Positions 7,736 to 18,144 of a DNA stretch of 64,000 nt are shown here, one piece after another. Every line of letters begins with the position of its first letter. Within the stretch, counting starts at the first letter, position 1. Origin of the DNA: Methanobrevibacter wolinii SH. GTDB taxonomy: Archaea > Methanobacteriota > Methanobacteria > Methanobacteriales > Methanobacteriaceae. The DNA lies in contig NZ_KK211379.1 in the NCBI RefSeq assembly GCF_000621965.1, positions 44,462-108,461 of the forward strand, in the 5' to 3' direction. Under the pieces are notes generated by a model that saw only the letters and a program-made list of their open reading frames with translations, made no database searches and had not been told where the DNA came from. A program made the translations under genes and the position numbers.

Positions 7736-10354
7736 TCACCTCATTCTTAAACTAAACCAAGATGCTGGAATTTTAATCCAAGGCATAAATTTAAGTCCAC
7801 TTTTATCCAAATCTTCTTTAATCTCATTATTTTTAATTAATCTTAATTTATATTTAAATAAAGGTACAAAACGCCTAGTATTTATACGTTTATATCTATC
7901 TTCATCCCATTTTTCAGAATCACTAAACAATCCTTTATAATCATAATTATTTTTCCATAAATTTAATAAAGAATAAACAAAACTTTTTGATATATATTTT
8001 TCATTATAATATGATTCAAGTTTGCATCCAAATTCATATAAATCATTGAAACCTTTAAATTTACCATCATTATCCCAATTAACAGTTTCACCAAAAACTG
8101 TAATTTTATTTCTACCACAAGATTTAGAAGATTCCAAATAATCTTCAGCAATAATAGCTGCTTTTCCAATTGGGAATTTAGGTGAAATAATATTTATTCC
8201 TGCAGATAAATTTATTGAAGGATTATTACAAGTCCATATTTTAAATTTTTCTCTTAATTCACCTGCAAATGAAATAATATCATCATAAGGCCCTAAAACA
8301 AGTAAATCATCCCCACCAGAGTAGTTAATATGAATTGTTGGAATCTCATATTTTTCTAAAGATTTTTTTTCACTAGAACTAAGACATGCATCTGATTTTT
8401 TTCTATAAATAGTAAATGTTTCCTTTACTGTATCATCAGAATCGTTTTGAATTTCAAGTTCAAAGTCATCAAATTTTTCTATAAGACTTTCATCACTTAA
8501 ATTAGTATATGCTTTATAATTAGATGCAATATCATTTATAATACCTGAAAAGAACATGTCTAATTGAGAACTTAATGTAGAAATTCTAGAAATACTTGGT
8601 TTACCAATATTACGTTTATTAACATTAGATTCATTCTTAAACCCTTCTGAAAATATTCTACCTAAATTATCCACATCCATTTTCAATAATCCTAATTTAT
8701 TTGAACCTTTACTAATTTTTGCTAAATGTTCAAAGTATAAAGGCATATCAGGATGTGTAGTATCTGAATATTTACCAAGGTTTGGTACTACATTACCTAA
8801 GAAACCAAAACTAAAAGAAAGTTTATCTCGGATATCTAAATCAAATTCAGATTCCAAATCCAGAAAATCAGTATCATTTAATTTAACAACTTCAATTCTA
8901 TCAGCATCTTTAGCAAGTTTCTTAATATCATCAACCAAAAATTTAGATTCTTTTCTAAATAAATAAGCGATATTTAACAAATCAAATGATGTATATTTTT
9001 TAAATTTATCTATATTTTCTTTAGAATAAATTTTAATCATATAATCTGCATTTGCTACATGTTGTCCTAATTCTTCATTATCCTTACAATCTGGACAAAT
9101 ATTCTTTTCACCTTTTTTATCATAAAGTTTACCACAAACAGAACATAAATCTTGATATTTGACTTCTTTATCAAAATCAAATACATCATCTAAATTATCA
9201 ATAAATTTATGTTTTTTATCTTCTGCTAATTTATTTGATAATTTAACTGTAATATCACCGAATTCTTCAAGATCTTCTCCAGAACATTCATTATAAACAA
9301 GAGCAAAATATAATTCTGCATTAAATTTTTCAATAAACTTTTTATTTATCATATTTTTAATTTCATTAAGCTTATTTTTAGTATCAATTGTATTAGGTGC
9401 AATAATTGTAAATCTTCCACCCCCACAGAAAAGAATATTTGCTTTTGTAAGATTTAATGCATCTGCAATATAATCCGCAATTGCGTCACAAAGTAATGTT
9501 AAGTATAAAGATCTTCCTCTTAATCTTTTACTCATACCACTTTGAGCTTCTTTAGGTGAAGATACTTTGAAAATAAAATTTTGAATTCCTGAAATATCCC
9601 CATTAATTGCCAAATAAACATTTTGATTAGTAGTTTTTTTAAGTTTTGAATCTTTACTAAATAAATATCTACAAGTAGCTAAAGCAGAAGTTGTTTTAGA
9701 GTGATCATATAAAGATATATCCCCATTATCAACATATGCGGAAGAAGGTATCGTGGAAGTATATTTTTTAAGTAATGCTAAAATTGTATTAAAATCATAT
9801 ATACTTAATTTTTTCATTTCTTTAATGAACTTAATCCATAATTGTTTATATTCACTTCTTAAATTATATCCAGACATCTTTTCTTTAGAAATCGGTTTTA
9901 AGATATTAAAATTCATAGTTTTAATATCAGTACTTGCATTTTTATTTAATTTCAATTCTTTTAAAGGAACATACATTTCATCAATAATCTTATTTCCTTC
10001 AATTGAAATTTCAGAAAATATAGAAATAAGTAATGATTTTAAAACTTCTCCTTTTTCATTATCCCCTCTTGAAACCCTTTCAGCAGAGGAATGATGATCA
10101 GCAATCTGAACAATATCACATAATTTTTTATTCTTTGATTTTGTTGGTTTATGATGATACAAAGCCAAATCTACAATATTTTCATTCCAATAATGACTTA
10201 TAAAATCTGCAGACCATTTAGCATGAGCACCAGTAAAACCAAAATCATCAGTAGAATATTTTTTATACACTGAATCATGTTCATGTCCAGTTCTCTGATA
10301 AAATTTACCAATATCATGTAGTAATGATGCAAATTCTAAATCAGTTTTCTCCAT
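7736..10354 (-). CDS. cas10: Type III-A signature protein Cas10/Csm1
   Basis: Cas10 is the large subunit: its HD domain degrades single-stranded DNA and its Palm domain makes cyclic oligoadenylates when target RNA is bound. At 872 residues it is of normal length. Visible in order are an HD motif SLLHDIGKFYQRTG at the N-terminus, a zinc-binding CSVCGKLYDKKGEKNICPDC region near 410-430, and the cyclase motif INYSGGDDLLVLG near residue 680. Both catalytic centres are therefore present. The ATG has a strong GGAGGT upstream (10360-10365 complement). It is the first gene of the operon; transcription must start in the AT-rich gap to its right. Confidence 0.97.
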   Translation of the reverse strand: MEKTDLEFASLLHDIGKFYQRTGHEHDSVYKKYSTDDFGFTGAHAKWSADFISHYWNENIVDLALYHHKPTKSKNKKLCDIVQIADHHSSAERVSRGDNEKGEVLKSLLISIFSEISIEGNKIIDEMYVPLKELKLNKNASTDIKTMNFNILKPISKEKMSGYNLRSEYKQLWIKFIKEMKKLSIYDFNTILALLKKYTSTIPSSAYVDNGDISLYDHSKTTSALATCRYLFSKDSKLKKTTNQNVYLAINGDISGIQNFIFKVSSPKEAQSGMSKRLRGRSLYLTLLCDAIADYIADALNLTKANILFCGGGRFTIIAPNTIDTKNKLNEIKNMINKKFIEKFNAELYFALVYNECSGEDLEEFGDITVKLSNKLAEDKKHKFIDNLDDVFDFDKEVKYQDLCSVCGKLYDKKGEKNICPDCKDNEELGQHVANADYMIKIYSKENIDKFKKYTSFDLLNIAYLFRKESKFLVDDIKKLAKDADRIEVVKLNDTDFLDLESEFDLDIRDKLSFSFGFLGNVVPNLGKYSDTTHPDMPLYFEHLAKISKGSNKLGLLKMDVDNLGRIFSEGFKNESNVNKRNIGKPSISRISTLSSQLDMFFSGIINDIASNYKAYTNLSDESLIEKFDDFELEIQNDSDDTVKETFTIYRKKSDACLSSSEKKSLEKYEIPTIHINYSGGDDLLVLGPYDDIISFAGELREKFKIWTCNNPSINLSAGINIISPKFPIGKAAIIAEDYLESSKSCGRNKITVFGETVNWDNDGKFKGFNDLYEFGCKLESYYNEKYISKSFVYSLLNLWKNNYDYKGLFSDSEKWDEDRYKRINTRRFVPLFKYKLRLIKNNEIKEDLDKSGLKFMPWIKIPASWFSLRMR

Positions 10355-11216
10355 TATTAACCTCCAAATATCTAATTAAATTTAAATTAAAAAATAAAAC
10401 AATAATAAAAATTAGAATACTAAATGTAATATAATCTTATTTTAAATTTTTAAAATTTATTTAAATAATAATATTTTCAATAAAAATAAAATATTATTTA
10501 AAATTTAACTTTTTAAACAATTAAAATCTTGAATAAACATTTAATAAATTATAATACATGAAAAAAATACTTTTAAAAATATTAAAAGTTTTAATAATAA
10601 ATATGATATATTTTAACCTAAAACTTATAAACAACCCCCATTTTAACAAAAATCCATATAAAAACTAAATTTAAGCTAAACATAAACTAATAATAAATTT
10701 AGTATAAGATATTTATAAACTTTTTCAAATGATTTTTAAAAATTTTATAGAAAACATAATCAAAAATAAATAATATTATATAATTTACAAATAATCTAGA
10801 AAAATATGAAAATTTATATAATTAATTAAATATAGAAAAAATAAATCCTCTAAAAAATCTTTAATAAACATCTACAATTAAATAAAATAATTAATTTTAA
10901 ATTAAATATAAATTTAATAAGAAAATTAAATTATTAAAATAAAACAAAGAATAATAAAAAAAAATAAAGTACATATTTAGAAATTTATAAAATAATTTTA
11001 TAATAATTAATAAATACTTAAATTAAATTCACACATTCATTATAATAATTTAATTTACATTAAATATATTTTAAGCACGTTTTAAATTTATAAAGTTCAA
11101 TTGATATTTTATTCAAAAGGTTTTTATATATTAAAATAGTAAAATAATAAACAATTGATTTTTAAACTATGTTTAAAGCAATTAACTATTTATAAACTTT
11201 TTAGAGAAAAGATATA
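10355..11216. other. Divergent intergenic region, cas operon and transporter
   Basis: 862 bases between divergent genes, holding both promoters but no supported gene. The composition is almost entirely A/T with many oligo-A and oligo-T runs. On the plus strand an ATTTATAAA element at about 11188-11196, roughly 28 bases before the transporter ATG, is a plausible TATA box that would give a very short leader. No CRISPR repeats or RNA gene were found. Confidence 0.45.
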
Positions 11217-11858
11217 ATGGATACACATTTTGATTATACTGAAAAGAGAATAATCATTTCAGCATTTTTCTGTGTAGCTTTTATTATCTCAAACTTAATT
11301 ACTGTAAAAATTATTGACGTTAAATTTTTAGGTATGGAAGTACCTGCAGGTGTATTGATCTATCCACTTGTATATGTTTTAACTAATGTAATTACAGAAG
11401 TTTACGGAGAAAAAGCAGCTCATAGAACTTTAATTTTAGGTTTATGTACTGATATATTATTTGTTTTCATGACTACTTTACAATTAGTTTTACCATCTCC
11501 TGCATACTATCAAGGAAATGCTGCTTTAGCATTTGTATTTACCCAAACACCAAGAATCTTAGTTGCTTCTTATGTCAGTTATATTATTGGTAACCTTGTA
11601 AATGCAAGATTAACTGCAATTGTAAATCGTGGAACAAGTCATTTAACCATTAAAAACTTAGGTGCTATTGCTACTGGAGAATTAGTAGATAATATTATCT
11701 TCATTGGTTTAGCATTTATATTTGCAGTACCTATTGTTGATGTTGTAATAATGATTATTACTCACTGGTTACTTAGTTTAGTCTGGATTTGTATTGCTCA
11801 ACCATTTACTGAAAGAACTGTTAAATGGGCAAGAGAAGATGCACCAGCAGAAGCTTAA
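11217..11858 (+). CDS. VUT-family transporter, probable queuosine/archaeosine precursor uptake
   Basis: This integral membrane protein belongs to the VUT family (YhhQ/QPTR), which imports 7-deazaguanine precursors such as preQ0 or preQ1 for tRNA modification. The 213-residue sequence has about six hydrophobic helices, beginning IIISAFFCVAFIISNLITVKII, and family features such as VPAGVLIYPLVYVLTNVITEVYGEKAA near residue 42-68 and a late GELVDNIIFIGLAF segment. It stands alone between long non-coding stretches and ends in a clear hairpin terminator. Substrate is inferred from the family only. Confidence 0.88.
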   Translation: MDTHFDYTEKRIIISAFFCVAFIISNLITVKIIDVKFLGMEVPAGVLIYPLVYVLTNVITEVYGEKAAHRTLILGLCTDILFVFMTTLQLVLPSPAYYQGNAALAFVFTQTPRILVASYVSYIIGNLVNARLTAIVNRGTSHLTIKNLGAIATGELVDNIIFIGLAFIFAVPIVDVVIMIITHWLLSLVWICIAQPFTERTVKWAREDAPAEA

Positions 11859-11872
11859 ATTTAAATTATTTA

Positions 11873-11901
11873 AAGAATTAATTTTTAATTCTTCTTTTTT
11901 T
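11873..11901 (+). terminator. Hairpin plus T-run after the VUT transporter
   Basis: AAGAATTAA at 11873-11881 pairs perfectly with TTAATTCTT at 11885-11893 around a TTT loop, and a run of seven T residues follows. It lies 15 bases after the stop codon of the transporter. Archaea mostly use T-rich terminators, so the T-run alone may suffice. Confidence 0.7.
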
Positions 11902-12287
11902 ACTTTTTATTTTAAAAGATTACAATATTACTAATCAAAAATAAAATAATTTAATATAAACTCATAATATTATTAATAATATATTTACAAAAATAATTAT
12001 AATATTATAAATGAAATTATATTATTGTATTAAATTTAATATTTTTAGAATAAAATTATCTTATTTTACATAGACTACATTTAAATTATTAAAATTATTT
12101 AATTATAAATAAAATTTTAAAGAAAATATATAATAATTTAAATATTAATATAAATTTAAATAAAAATAATCTATTAAAATAAGGATTATAACGTTTCAAT
12201 ACTATTAAGACTATTCTAAATTCTAAAATCTAATAAAATAAGGATATCAAGAAAAAATAGTCAATATAAATTATTATGTGAAAAATT
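11902..12287. other. AT-rich intergenic region with no visible gene
   Basis: About 390 bases of low-complexity A/T sequence between two plus-strand genes. The only less AT-rich part is 12180-12245, where the sequence ATAAGGAT occurs twice (about 12179 and 12237); it probably holds the promoter region of the following gene. Confidence 0.35.
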
Positions 12288-13556
12288 ATGAAATGCCCTA
12301 ATTGTGAACATGAGGTTTCAAGAAAAAGAAGAATCTGTAAATACTGTGGATTTGAATTATGTTCTGATATAGAATATGTAAAAGAAAAAGCAGAAAAATT
12401 TATAGATGAAGGAGATTTCATAAGTGCAAGATCATTTATAGATGAAGGATTAGAACATAATCCAAAAAGTCCAGACTTATTATATGTTAAATCCATAATT
12501 TCAAGATATTTATGGGATTATGATAAAGAATATGAATATTTAACTAGAGCATTAAATATTAATCCAAATCATGAAGATTCATTATATAACTTATCTATTT
12601 TTTTATTTAATAAAAAAGGATATGAAAAATCATTAGAATACATTAATAAACTTTTAGAATTAAATCCTAGAAAAAAGATTTATCAATTAAAAATAATGAC
12701 ATTATACAATCTATGTAACTATAATCTATCATTAAATACTATTGAAGATGCATTAAAATTATTTCCTAATGATAGAATAATTCTAAAAATAAAAGAAAGT
12801 ATTGAAAATAAGGATATTATAAATGATTTAAACTTTGAAAAATTATCATTAATAAAATTAAATTCAAATAATAATGAAAAAATAGATAGTAAAAATTATA
12901 ATGTTGATTCAGTTAATTATTCAAATCCTAATGAATTATATGAGTTAATTACACCAGATTTACCTAATTCTGAATTTGAAGAATTAAATCTTAATAGAAA
13001 TATTGAAGAATCTGATTTCTATGATATAAATTTTAAAGATTTAGATTTACTAGATTCTGAATTAAAAAATGATAATATTAAAAAAAATAATGATAATCTA
13101 TCTACTAATGCTAATTTATTCTTAAAAAAGCTTAATAATCTAGTTACTAATAATAAATTAAATAAAAAAACATTTAATAGTTTATTATATGTGTCATTTA
13201 ATAATCAATATATTGCTGGAGATTCAATAAAATTTTTAAAAGTTTTAGGTAAATATAAAACTAAAAAATCATTAAATCACAGTGATTTAAACTTTTTAAA
13301 TAGTTTAAACTATTTAGAGTTCTTTAATTATGAAGATGTTTTTAATAGTATAATTAATTTATTAACAAAAGAAACTGAAAATTTAATTATATATTTAAAT
13401 AATATGGATGAATATAAATTTGATACATTATGCTTTTTATTAGATCTAAATGCTAGTAAAAACGATATTAAAAAAACAGATAAATTTAATATTAATGATG
13501 AATTAGAAGAATATACTGGTTTTAACTTTAATAATTTCAATATAACATCATTATAA
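12288..13556 (+). CDS. Zinc-ribbon and TPR-repeat protein
   Basis: The 422-residue protein begins with a two-CxxC zinc ribbon (MKCPNCEHEV, then ICKYCGFEL). Tetratricopeptide repeats follow, roughly residues 30-170, visible as FISARSFIDEGLEHNPKSPD and ALNINPNHEDSLYNL. The remainder (170-422) is rich in Asn, Asp, Leu and Lys, mostly helical, without a domain I recognise. A GTGAAAAA element precedes the ATG. It is probably a cytoplasmic scaffold or protein-interaction factor. Similar zinc-ribbon/TPR proteins are common in Methanobacteriales, but no function can be assigned. Confidence 0.75.
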   Translation: MKCPNCEHEVSRKRRICKYCGFELCSDIEYVKEKAEKFIDEGDFISARSFIDEGLEHNPKSPDLLYVKSIISRYLWDYDKEYEYLTRALNINPNHEDSLYNLSIFLFNKKGYEKSLEYINKLLELNPRKKIYQLKIMTLYNLCNYNLSLNTIEDALKLFPNDRIILKIKESIENKDIINDLNFEKLSLIKLNSNNNEKIDSKNYNVDSVNYSNPNELYELITPDLPNSEFEELNLNRNIEESDFYDINFKDLDLLDSELKNDNIKKNNDNLSTNANLFLKKLNNLVTNNKLNKKTFNSLLYVSFNNQYIAGDSIKFLKVLGKYKTKKSLNHSDLNFLNSLNYLEFFNYEDVFNSIINLLTKETENLIIYLNNMDEYKFDTLCFLLDLNASKNDIKKTDKFNINDELEEYTGFNFNNFNITSL

Positions 13557-14123
13557 GTTAAAAATATTACAAAAGTCTGTCTAAATTTTAAATTAATAAT
13601 TTCAATATAACAGATAATTATTAAAATAATATCAATATTAAATTTATATTAATTTAGTTTATTAAAAATTAATAATATTTTCACTAATTAAAAAACAAAA
13701 AAATCTAATAATTTTTATAAGACTATTTTTAAACTTAATTAAATAATAAAAATTAGTAAAATCCTGAAAATTTAATAAAAATATAATAATTAGTTTTCAA
13801 ATGCTATGATAATGTTTTATATATTATTTAAATAAAATAATATAATTAATAAGAATTTTAATAAAAAAATAATCACAAATAAGTTTAATAAAAATCCTAA
13901 AAAAACAAATAACAAACAATCACAAAAAATTAAAAAAAAAAACACGAAAACAAAACAAAGAAATCAATAATAAGTTTAAAAATCAAAATATAATTAATAA
14001 AACTTTAAAAAACAATAATTAATAAGAATTTTTAAAATTAAATATTAATTTTATAATACTTTCTAAAACAGATGATTTTTAATCATAAATATAATTAAAT
14101 ATAAAATTGGAATTTTGATTAAT
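13557..14123. other. AT-rich intergenic region
   Basis: About 570 bases without a supported reading frame. It begins with AAAAGTCTGTCTAAATTT near 13569, similar to the inverted-repeat ends seen near 43091 and 43195, but only one copy is present here. The rest is A-rich low-complexity sequence leading to the helicase gene. Confidence 0.35.
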
Positions 14124-16574
14124 ATGATTAGTTATGATGAATTTGAAAAAATAGTAGTAAATATATTAGAACGTGATATTTCATCAAATAAAGATCAAAA
14201 ATCAGCAATAAGTTCTGATTTAAATCAATCTCTTTTTATAGTTGCAGGACCAGGTTCTGGTAAAACTACAGTAATTGTACTTAAAATATTAAAAAGTATA
14301 TTTGTAGATGATGTTGAACCTGAAGAAATTATTGCAACAACATTTACACGTAAAGCTGCAGATGAATTAGATAGTAGGATTCTTGATTGGGGATATAAAA
14401 TTAAAGATTACCTTCTTGAAAATCTTCTAGACTATGATGTTAATCACAAAGATTTACATAAAGTAGCACATATTGACTTTAATCAGATTATGACTGGTAC
14501 TATTGATAGTGTTGCACAAGATTTAATTAAATTAAATCGTGAACCTGGTACAAATATTCCAAATGTTATTGAAAATTTCATTGCAGAATCTGCAATGAGA
14601 AACTGTCTTCTTCAAGATAATAAATATGAAAATAAAGACTTACAAGAGTATCTTGGAGATTTTAGTGGTAAAGGTCCAATTAAAAATCCATCAATAATGA
14701 GTAAAGATCTTCTTACAATAAAAAATAAAATGTATTATGATTTTGTAGACTTTAATGAAATAAAAAAAATACAAGATCCTGGTACAAAAGCAGCTATAGA
14801 TATTATTGAAGAATTTGAAGAAGAACTTAAATCAAGAAATAGTCTTGATTTTCCAATGCTTGAATCTTATTTTTTAGATAATATAATTAAAGGAAAATAT
14901 GATGAAAGTCTAAAGACCATTAAACTTATTTTAGTAGATGAATATCAAGATACTAATCTTTTACAAGAGAAAATTTATTTTAATATTGGAAAATATGCAA
15001 TTAAAAACAATGGTGGAATCATAGTTGTTGGGGATGATGATCAATCATTATATCGTTTTAGAGGTGCAACTGTAGATTTATTTACTAATTTTAAAAATAG
15101 AGCTCAAAAGAAATTAAACACAAATATTGAGGAAGTTAATCTTAAAGATAATTATAGATCTACTGAGAAAATCATTGATTTATGTAATCATTTTGCAGAA
15201 CTTGATAGTGAGTATCAAAATGCAAGAGTAAGTCATAAACCACCAATTGTATGTCCTGAAAATAATAAAGGAAAAGATATTCCAATTATTGGTTTATTTA
15301 GATCTAGTCAAGATATACTTGCTCGTGATTTATCAAATCTAATTGCAGAACTTATAAATAAAGGACATGTTGAAAGGAAAATAAAAAGTATTGTAAATTC
15401 AAATTCATTTAAACTATTAAATAAGGAAGATGAAAAAGGAACCTTTAAAAATAAATCTAAAAGAATAAATAAAAATAATGCTAAAAAAGAAGATAAACTT
15501 GTAATTGATTTAGATAAAAATAATGGTTCTGCAGCAGATATTGCATTTTTAACATATTCAACAAAAGAATCTACAATGAGTCATAGACATAAATTTACAT
15601 ATTATCTTAGACGTACACTTCAACATAGAGGAGTTAATGTCTTTAATCCACGTGGAAAAGATATTCAAGATATTGAATATGTTGCAATATTTTGTGGATT
15701 AATGCTTGAATGTATAGACCCTGATATGGTAGTACAGAAAAAAGATAAAGAAATACCTAAAGGTGCAAATAGAGTAATGAAAAAATGGAGAGAGGAAGCA
15801 AAACGGTTTATTGATAAAAACCCAGAACCTCATGAACCATTAACATTAAATGATTTTGTTGAAAAATGGCAAGTTAGAATACCATATGGAATGGATAATT
15901 GGCCAAAAGAAGCTAGATTAATGGATTTAGCATATAAACTTATTTCATGGATTGATGTGCTTCAAGATGATATTGAAGGAGTGGTATTTCTTGAAGCAAT
16001 TACAAAAACCATTACACAAACAGGTTTCTTTAATAAATATGCATCAACAATATACTTTGATAGTCCTGAAAATGAATATAATTCAATAGATGAATTATAT
16101 TGGAATGTTTTTATACCAATTGCAACAGGTGGAGTAAGTATTGAAGAGGAATTACTTGATACATTACCTGATGATAGATTAAATATTATGACTATACATC
16201 AATCTAAAGGATTGGAATTTCCACTTGTAATTGTAGATGTTGGTTCTGAATTTAAAAAGGATTTAGCATCAACAAGTCCTCAAAGATTTCCTAAAAAAGG
16301 TGGAGAAGATCAGGAATTAGAGGACAGATTAAGAAAATATAGCGAGGAAATGGATTTTATAGAAAGAGACCAAGTAGACAGATCTTTTGATGATTTAATT
16401 AGAAGATACTTTGTAGCATTCTCAAGAGCTCAAGATGTTTTAATATTAATTGGTTTAAATAGTAATATCTATGGATATGATACAAAAACAAAACATAAAT
16501 CTATACCTAATGTTGCATTAGGTTGGAATAGAGATGAAGAATTCATAGGATTTGATGAAATATATATGATTTAA
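14124..16574 (+). CDS. UvrD/Rep-family superfamily 1 DNA helicase
   Basis: An ATP-driven 3'-5' DNA translocase of the UvrD/PcrA/AddA group. Motifs in order: Walker A VAGPGSGKTT (near residue 40), TFTRKAADELDSR, Walker B LVDEYQDTN (near 275), GDDDQSLYRFRGA, NYRSTEKI, IMTIHQSKGLEFPLVIVD (near 690) and FVAFSRAQDVLIL. All catalytic residues look intact. The frame opens at TTG 14115, but ATG 14124 gives the more usual start. No C-terminal nuclease is fused to it; a separate RecB-like nuclease follows 300 bases downstream, so the two may act together as an AddAB-like helicase-nuclease. The stop codon lies inside the first copy of a tandem repeat. Confidence 0.92.
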   Translation: MISYDEFEKIVVNILERDISSNKDQKSAISSDLNQSLFIVAGPGSGKTTVIVLKILKSIFVDDVEPEEIIATTFTRKAADELDSRILDWGYKIKDYLLENLLDYDVNHKDLHKVAHIDFNQIMTGTIDSVAQDLIKLNREPGTNIPNVIENFIAESAMRNCLLQDNKYENKDLQEYLGDFSGKGPIKNPSIMSKDLLTIKNKMYYDFVDFNEIKKIQDPGTKAAIDIIEEFEEELKSRNSLDFPMLESYFLDNIIKGKYDESLKTIKLILVDEYQDTNLLQEKIYFNIGKYAIKNNGGIIVVGDDDQSLYRFRGATVDLFTNFKNRAQKKLNTNIEEVNLKDNYRSTEKIIDLCNHFAELDSEYQNARVSHKPPIVCPENNKGKDIPIIGLFRSSQDILARDLSNLIAELINKGHVERKIKSIVNSNSFKLLNKEDEKGTFKNKSKRINKNNAKKEDKLVIDLDKNNGSAADIAFLTYSTKESTMSHRHKFTYYLRRTLQHRGVNVFNPRGKDIQDIEYVAIFCGLMLECIDPDMVVQKKDKEIPKGANRVMKKWREEAKRFIDKNPEPHEPLTLNDFVEKWQVRIPYGMDNWPKEARLMDLAYKLISWIDVLQDDIEGVVFLEAITKTITQTGFFNKYASTIYFDSPENEYNSIDELYWNVFIPIATGGVSIEEELLDTLPDDRLNIMTIHQSKGLEFPLVIVDVGSEFKKDLASTSPQRFPKKGGEDQELEDRLRKYSEEMDFIERDQVDRSFDDLIRRYFVAFSRAQDVLILIGLNSNIYGYDTKTKHKSIPNVALGWNRDEEFIGFDEIYMI

Positions 16575-16764
16575 TTTATGAAACTAATGAAAAATTGCTT
16601 AATATTAAAGGATATGATTTAATTTATAGAAACTAATGAACTACTGCTTAATATTAAAAATATAATTTAATTTATAGAAACTAATGAACTACTGCTTAAT
16701 ATTAAAGATATGATTTAAATCATAGAAACTAATGAAAAATTGCTTAATATTAAAGGATATGATT
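16567..16764 (+). repeat. 48-bp tandem repeat, four copies
   Basis: A unit containing AAACTAATGA and TGCTTAATATTAAA recurs with AAACTAATGA at 16581, 16630, 16678 and 16726, a spacing of 49, 48 and 48 bases. Copies 2 and 3 have ACTACTGCTT where copies 1 and 4 have AAAATTGCTT. The first copy starts in the last codons of the helicase. There are no spacers, so it is not a CRISPR array. Function unknown. Confidence 0.9.
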
Positions 16765-16873
16765 TAATAAAATATGTGATTTAATTATTTAAAGATATAA
16801 TCCATTGATGAAATGATTAAACTCTAAAATAATTAATTAAATTAAAATATTAAAAAAGAAGAAAAGTGAAAAT

Positions 16874-18079
16874 ATGAAACTTCAAGCAAGATCAAAACCA
16901 TATTTTATACCAGAATATAGTTTAACTGGAGATTTATTATCATTTTTAACATGTAACCTCCAATACAGATACCAAAATAAAGGTTCTCTACCACCATCAA
17001 TGCCAATACAATTATGGTTTGGGGAATTCATACATGGTGTAATGGAAGAAGCATATTTAAAATGGGAAGCAGAAAAACTAAAATTCCCATGGGACTGGGA
17101 AACTGAAATAAGACCAATAGAAGAAATGATAGATCAAAGATTAAGAGCAAGTGGACTATATCCACCATTAAAACAATATAACCCAAAACATATTCCAGAA
17201 GAAGAAATTGGTAAATACAGAACTGAAGACAATCCATATCATAGAATTGCAAGTGCAAGGGCAGAAGCATCAATAAATGTATGGGGTCCAGACCTATTTC
17301 CTTTAATAGATTCAGCTGAACTATTAATTAAAGGAATACGTGATATGCCAAATTATAATAAAAACCATAGTAGATCAAATCACTACAGTGTAAATGGTAT
17401 TATTGATGTATTAAGTTCATTTAAAATTGAAAACACAAATCAAAAAACACTTGACTCATATCAAAACAAGATAATACAGTATCTTAAAAAAAATAAAAAA
17501 TTTAATAAAATATTAAAAAACAAAGTTGATGATGAATATGAAATCATCATTGATTATAAAGGAATGAAAAGACCATCAATAGATAATGATAACTACAGAC
17601 ATCATGAATGGCAAATTCTTACATATTCTTGGCTTAGAAAACATCAAAAAGATGCAAAACCAATACCTGCTGGAATTATATTCTATTTAAATGAACTTGT
17701 TCCATCTGTTGAAGATTTGAAAGCAATACAAGAAGATATTGTTAATAATAAAACAGATGTTAAAATCTCAGAAGAAGATAAAGAAGCAATTATGAGATGG
17801 GATGGAAACCCTAAATATTATCCTACATTAAGTAATAAATTTAAGATAGATAGATCAATTAGAATTATACCAATTGAAGAGGAAAAAGAAGAAGTTGCAT
17901 TAAAAGAATTTGATAGTGTAGTGAATAATATTGAATCATCAATGATTAAAGAAAAAGAAGGTTCAAAAATTAGTGAAGCATGGACTGGAGAAGCTGATAA
18001 AAGAACATGTGATGCATGTGATTTTAAAGCAATCTGCCAAAAGAATAAAGGAAAAATAAAAGATATAAGTGTACCTTAA
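16874..18079 (+). CDS. RecB/Cas4-like PD-(D/E)XK nuclease with iron-sulfur cysteines
   Basis: The 401-residue protein shows the core of RecB-type nucleases: FGEFIHGVMEEA near 52-63 (His), GIIDVLSSF near 175 (Asp), EIIIDYKGMK near 220 (Asp-x-Lys) and HEWQILTYSW near 240 (the Q-x3-Y motif). A Cys near residue 28 (FLTCNLQYRY) and a C-terminal CDACDFKAIC near 376-385 fit the four-cysteine iron-sulfur staple of AddB and Cas4 nucleases. It follows the UvrD-like helicase on the same strand and is likely its nuclease partner in DNA end processing. An RBS-like AGTGAAAAT precedes the ATG. Cas4 itself is shorter and would sit with cas1, so it is not called cas4. Confidence 0.85.
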   Translation: MKLQARSKPYFIPEYSLTGDLLSFLTCNLQYRYQNKGSLPPSMPIQLWFGEFIHGVMEEAYLKWEAEKLKFPWDWETEIRPIEEMIDQRLRASGLYPPLKQYNPKHIPEEEIGKYRTEDNPYHRIASARAEASINVWGPDLFPLIDSAELLIKGIRDMPNYNKNHSRSNHYSVNGIIDVLSSFKIENTNQKTLDSYQNKIIQYLKKNKKFNKILKNKVDDEYEIIIDYKGMKRPSIDNDNYRHHEWQILTYSWLRKHQKDAKPIPAGIIFYLNELVPSVEDLKAIQEDIVNNKTDVKISEEDKEAIMRWDGNPKYYPTLSNKFKIDRSIRIIPIEEEKEEVALKEFDSVVNNIESSMIKEKEGSKISEAWTGEADKRTCDACDFKAICQKNKGKIKDISVP

Positions 18080-18144
18080 ATCTATTTTATTTTTTATATC
18101 TTTTAAAATAATAAATTAAAAATATTTAAAGCATATTTTATAGA

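Noticed and set aside
16567-16764. Possible CRISPR array
   Set aside because: The 48-base units are contiguous with no unique spacers, so it is a tandem repeat. The same holds for 62060-62203.
16874-18079. Cas4 assignment for the RecB-like nuclease
   Set aside because: It is twice the length of Cas4, is not next to cas1-cas2, and follows a UvrD-like helicase, so an AddB-type role is more likely.
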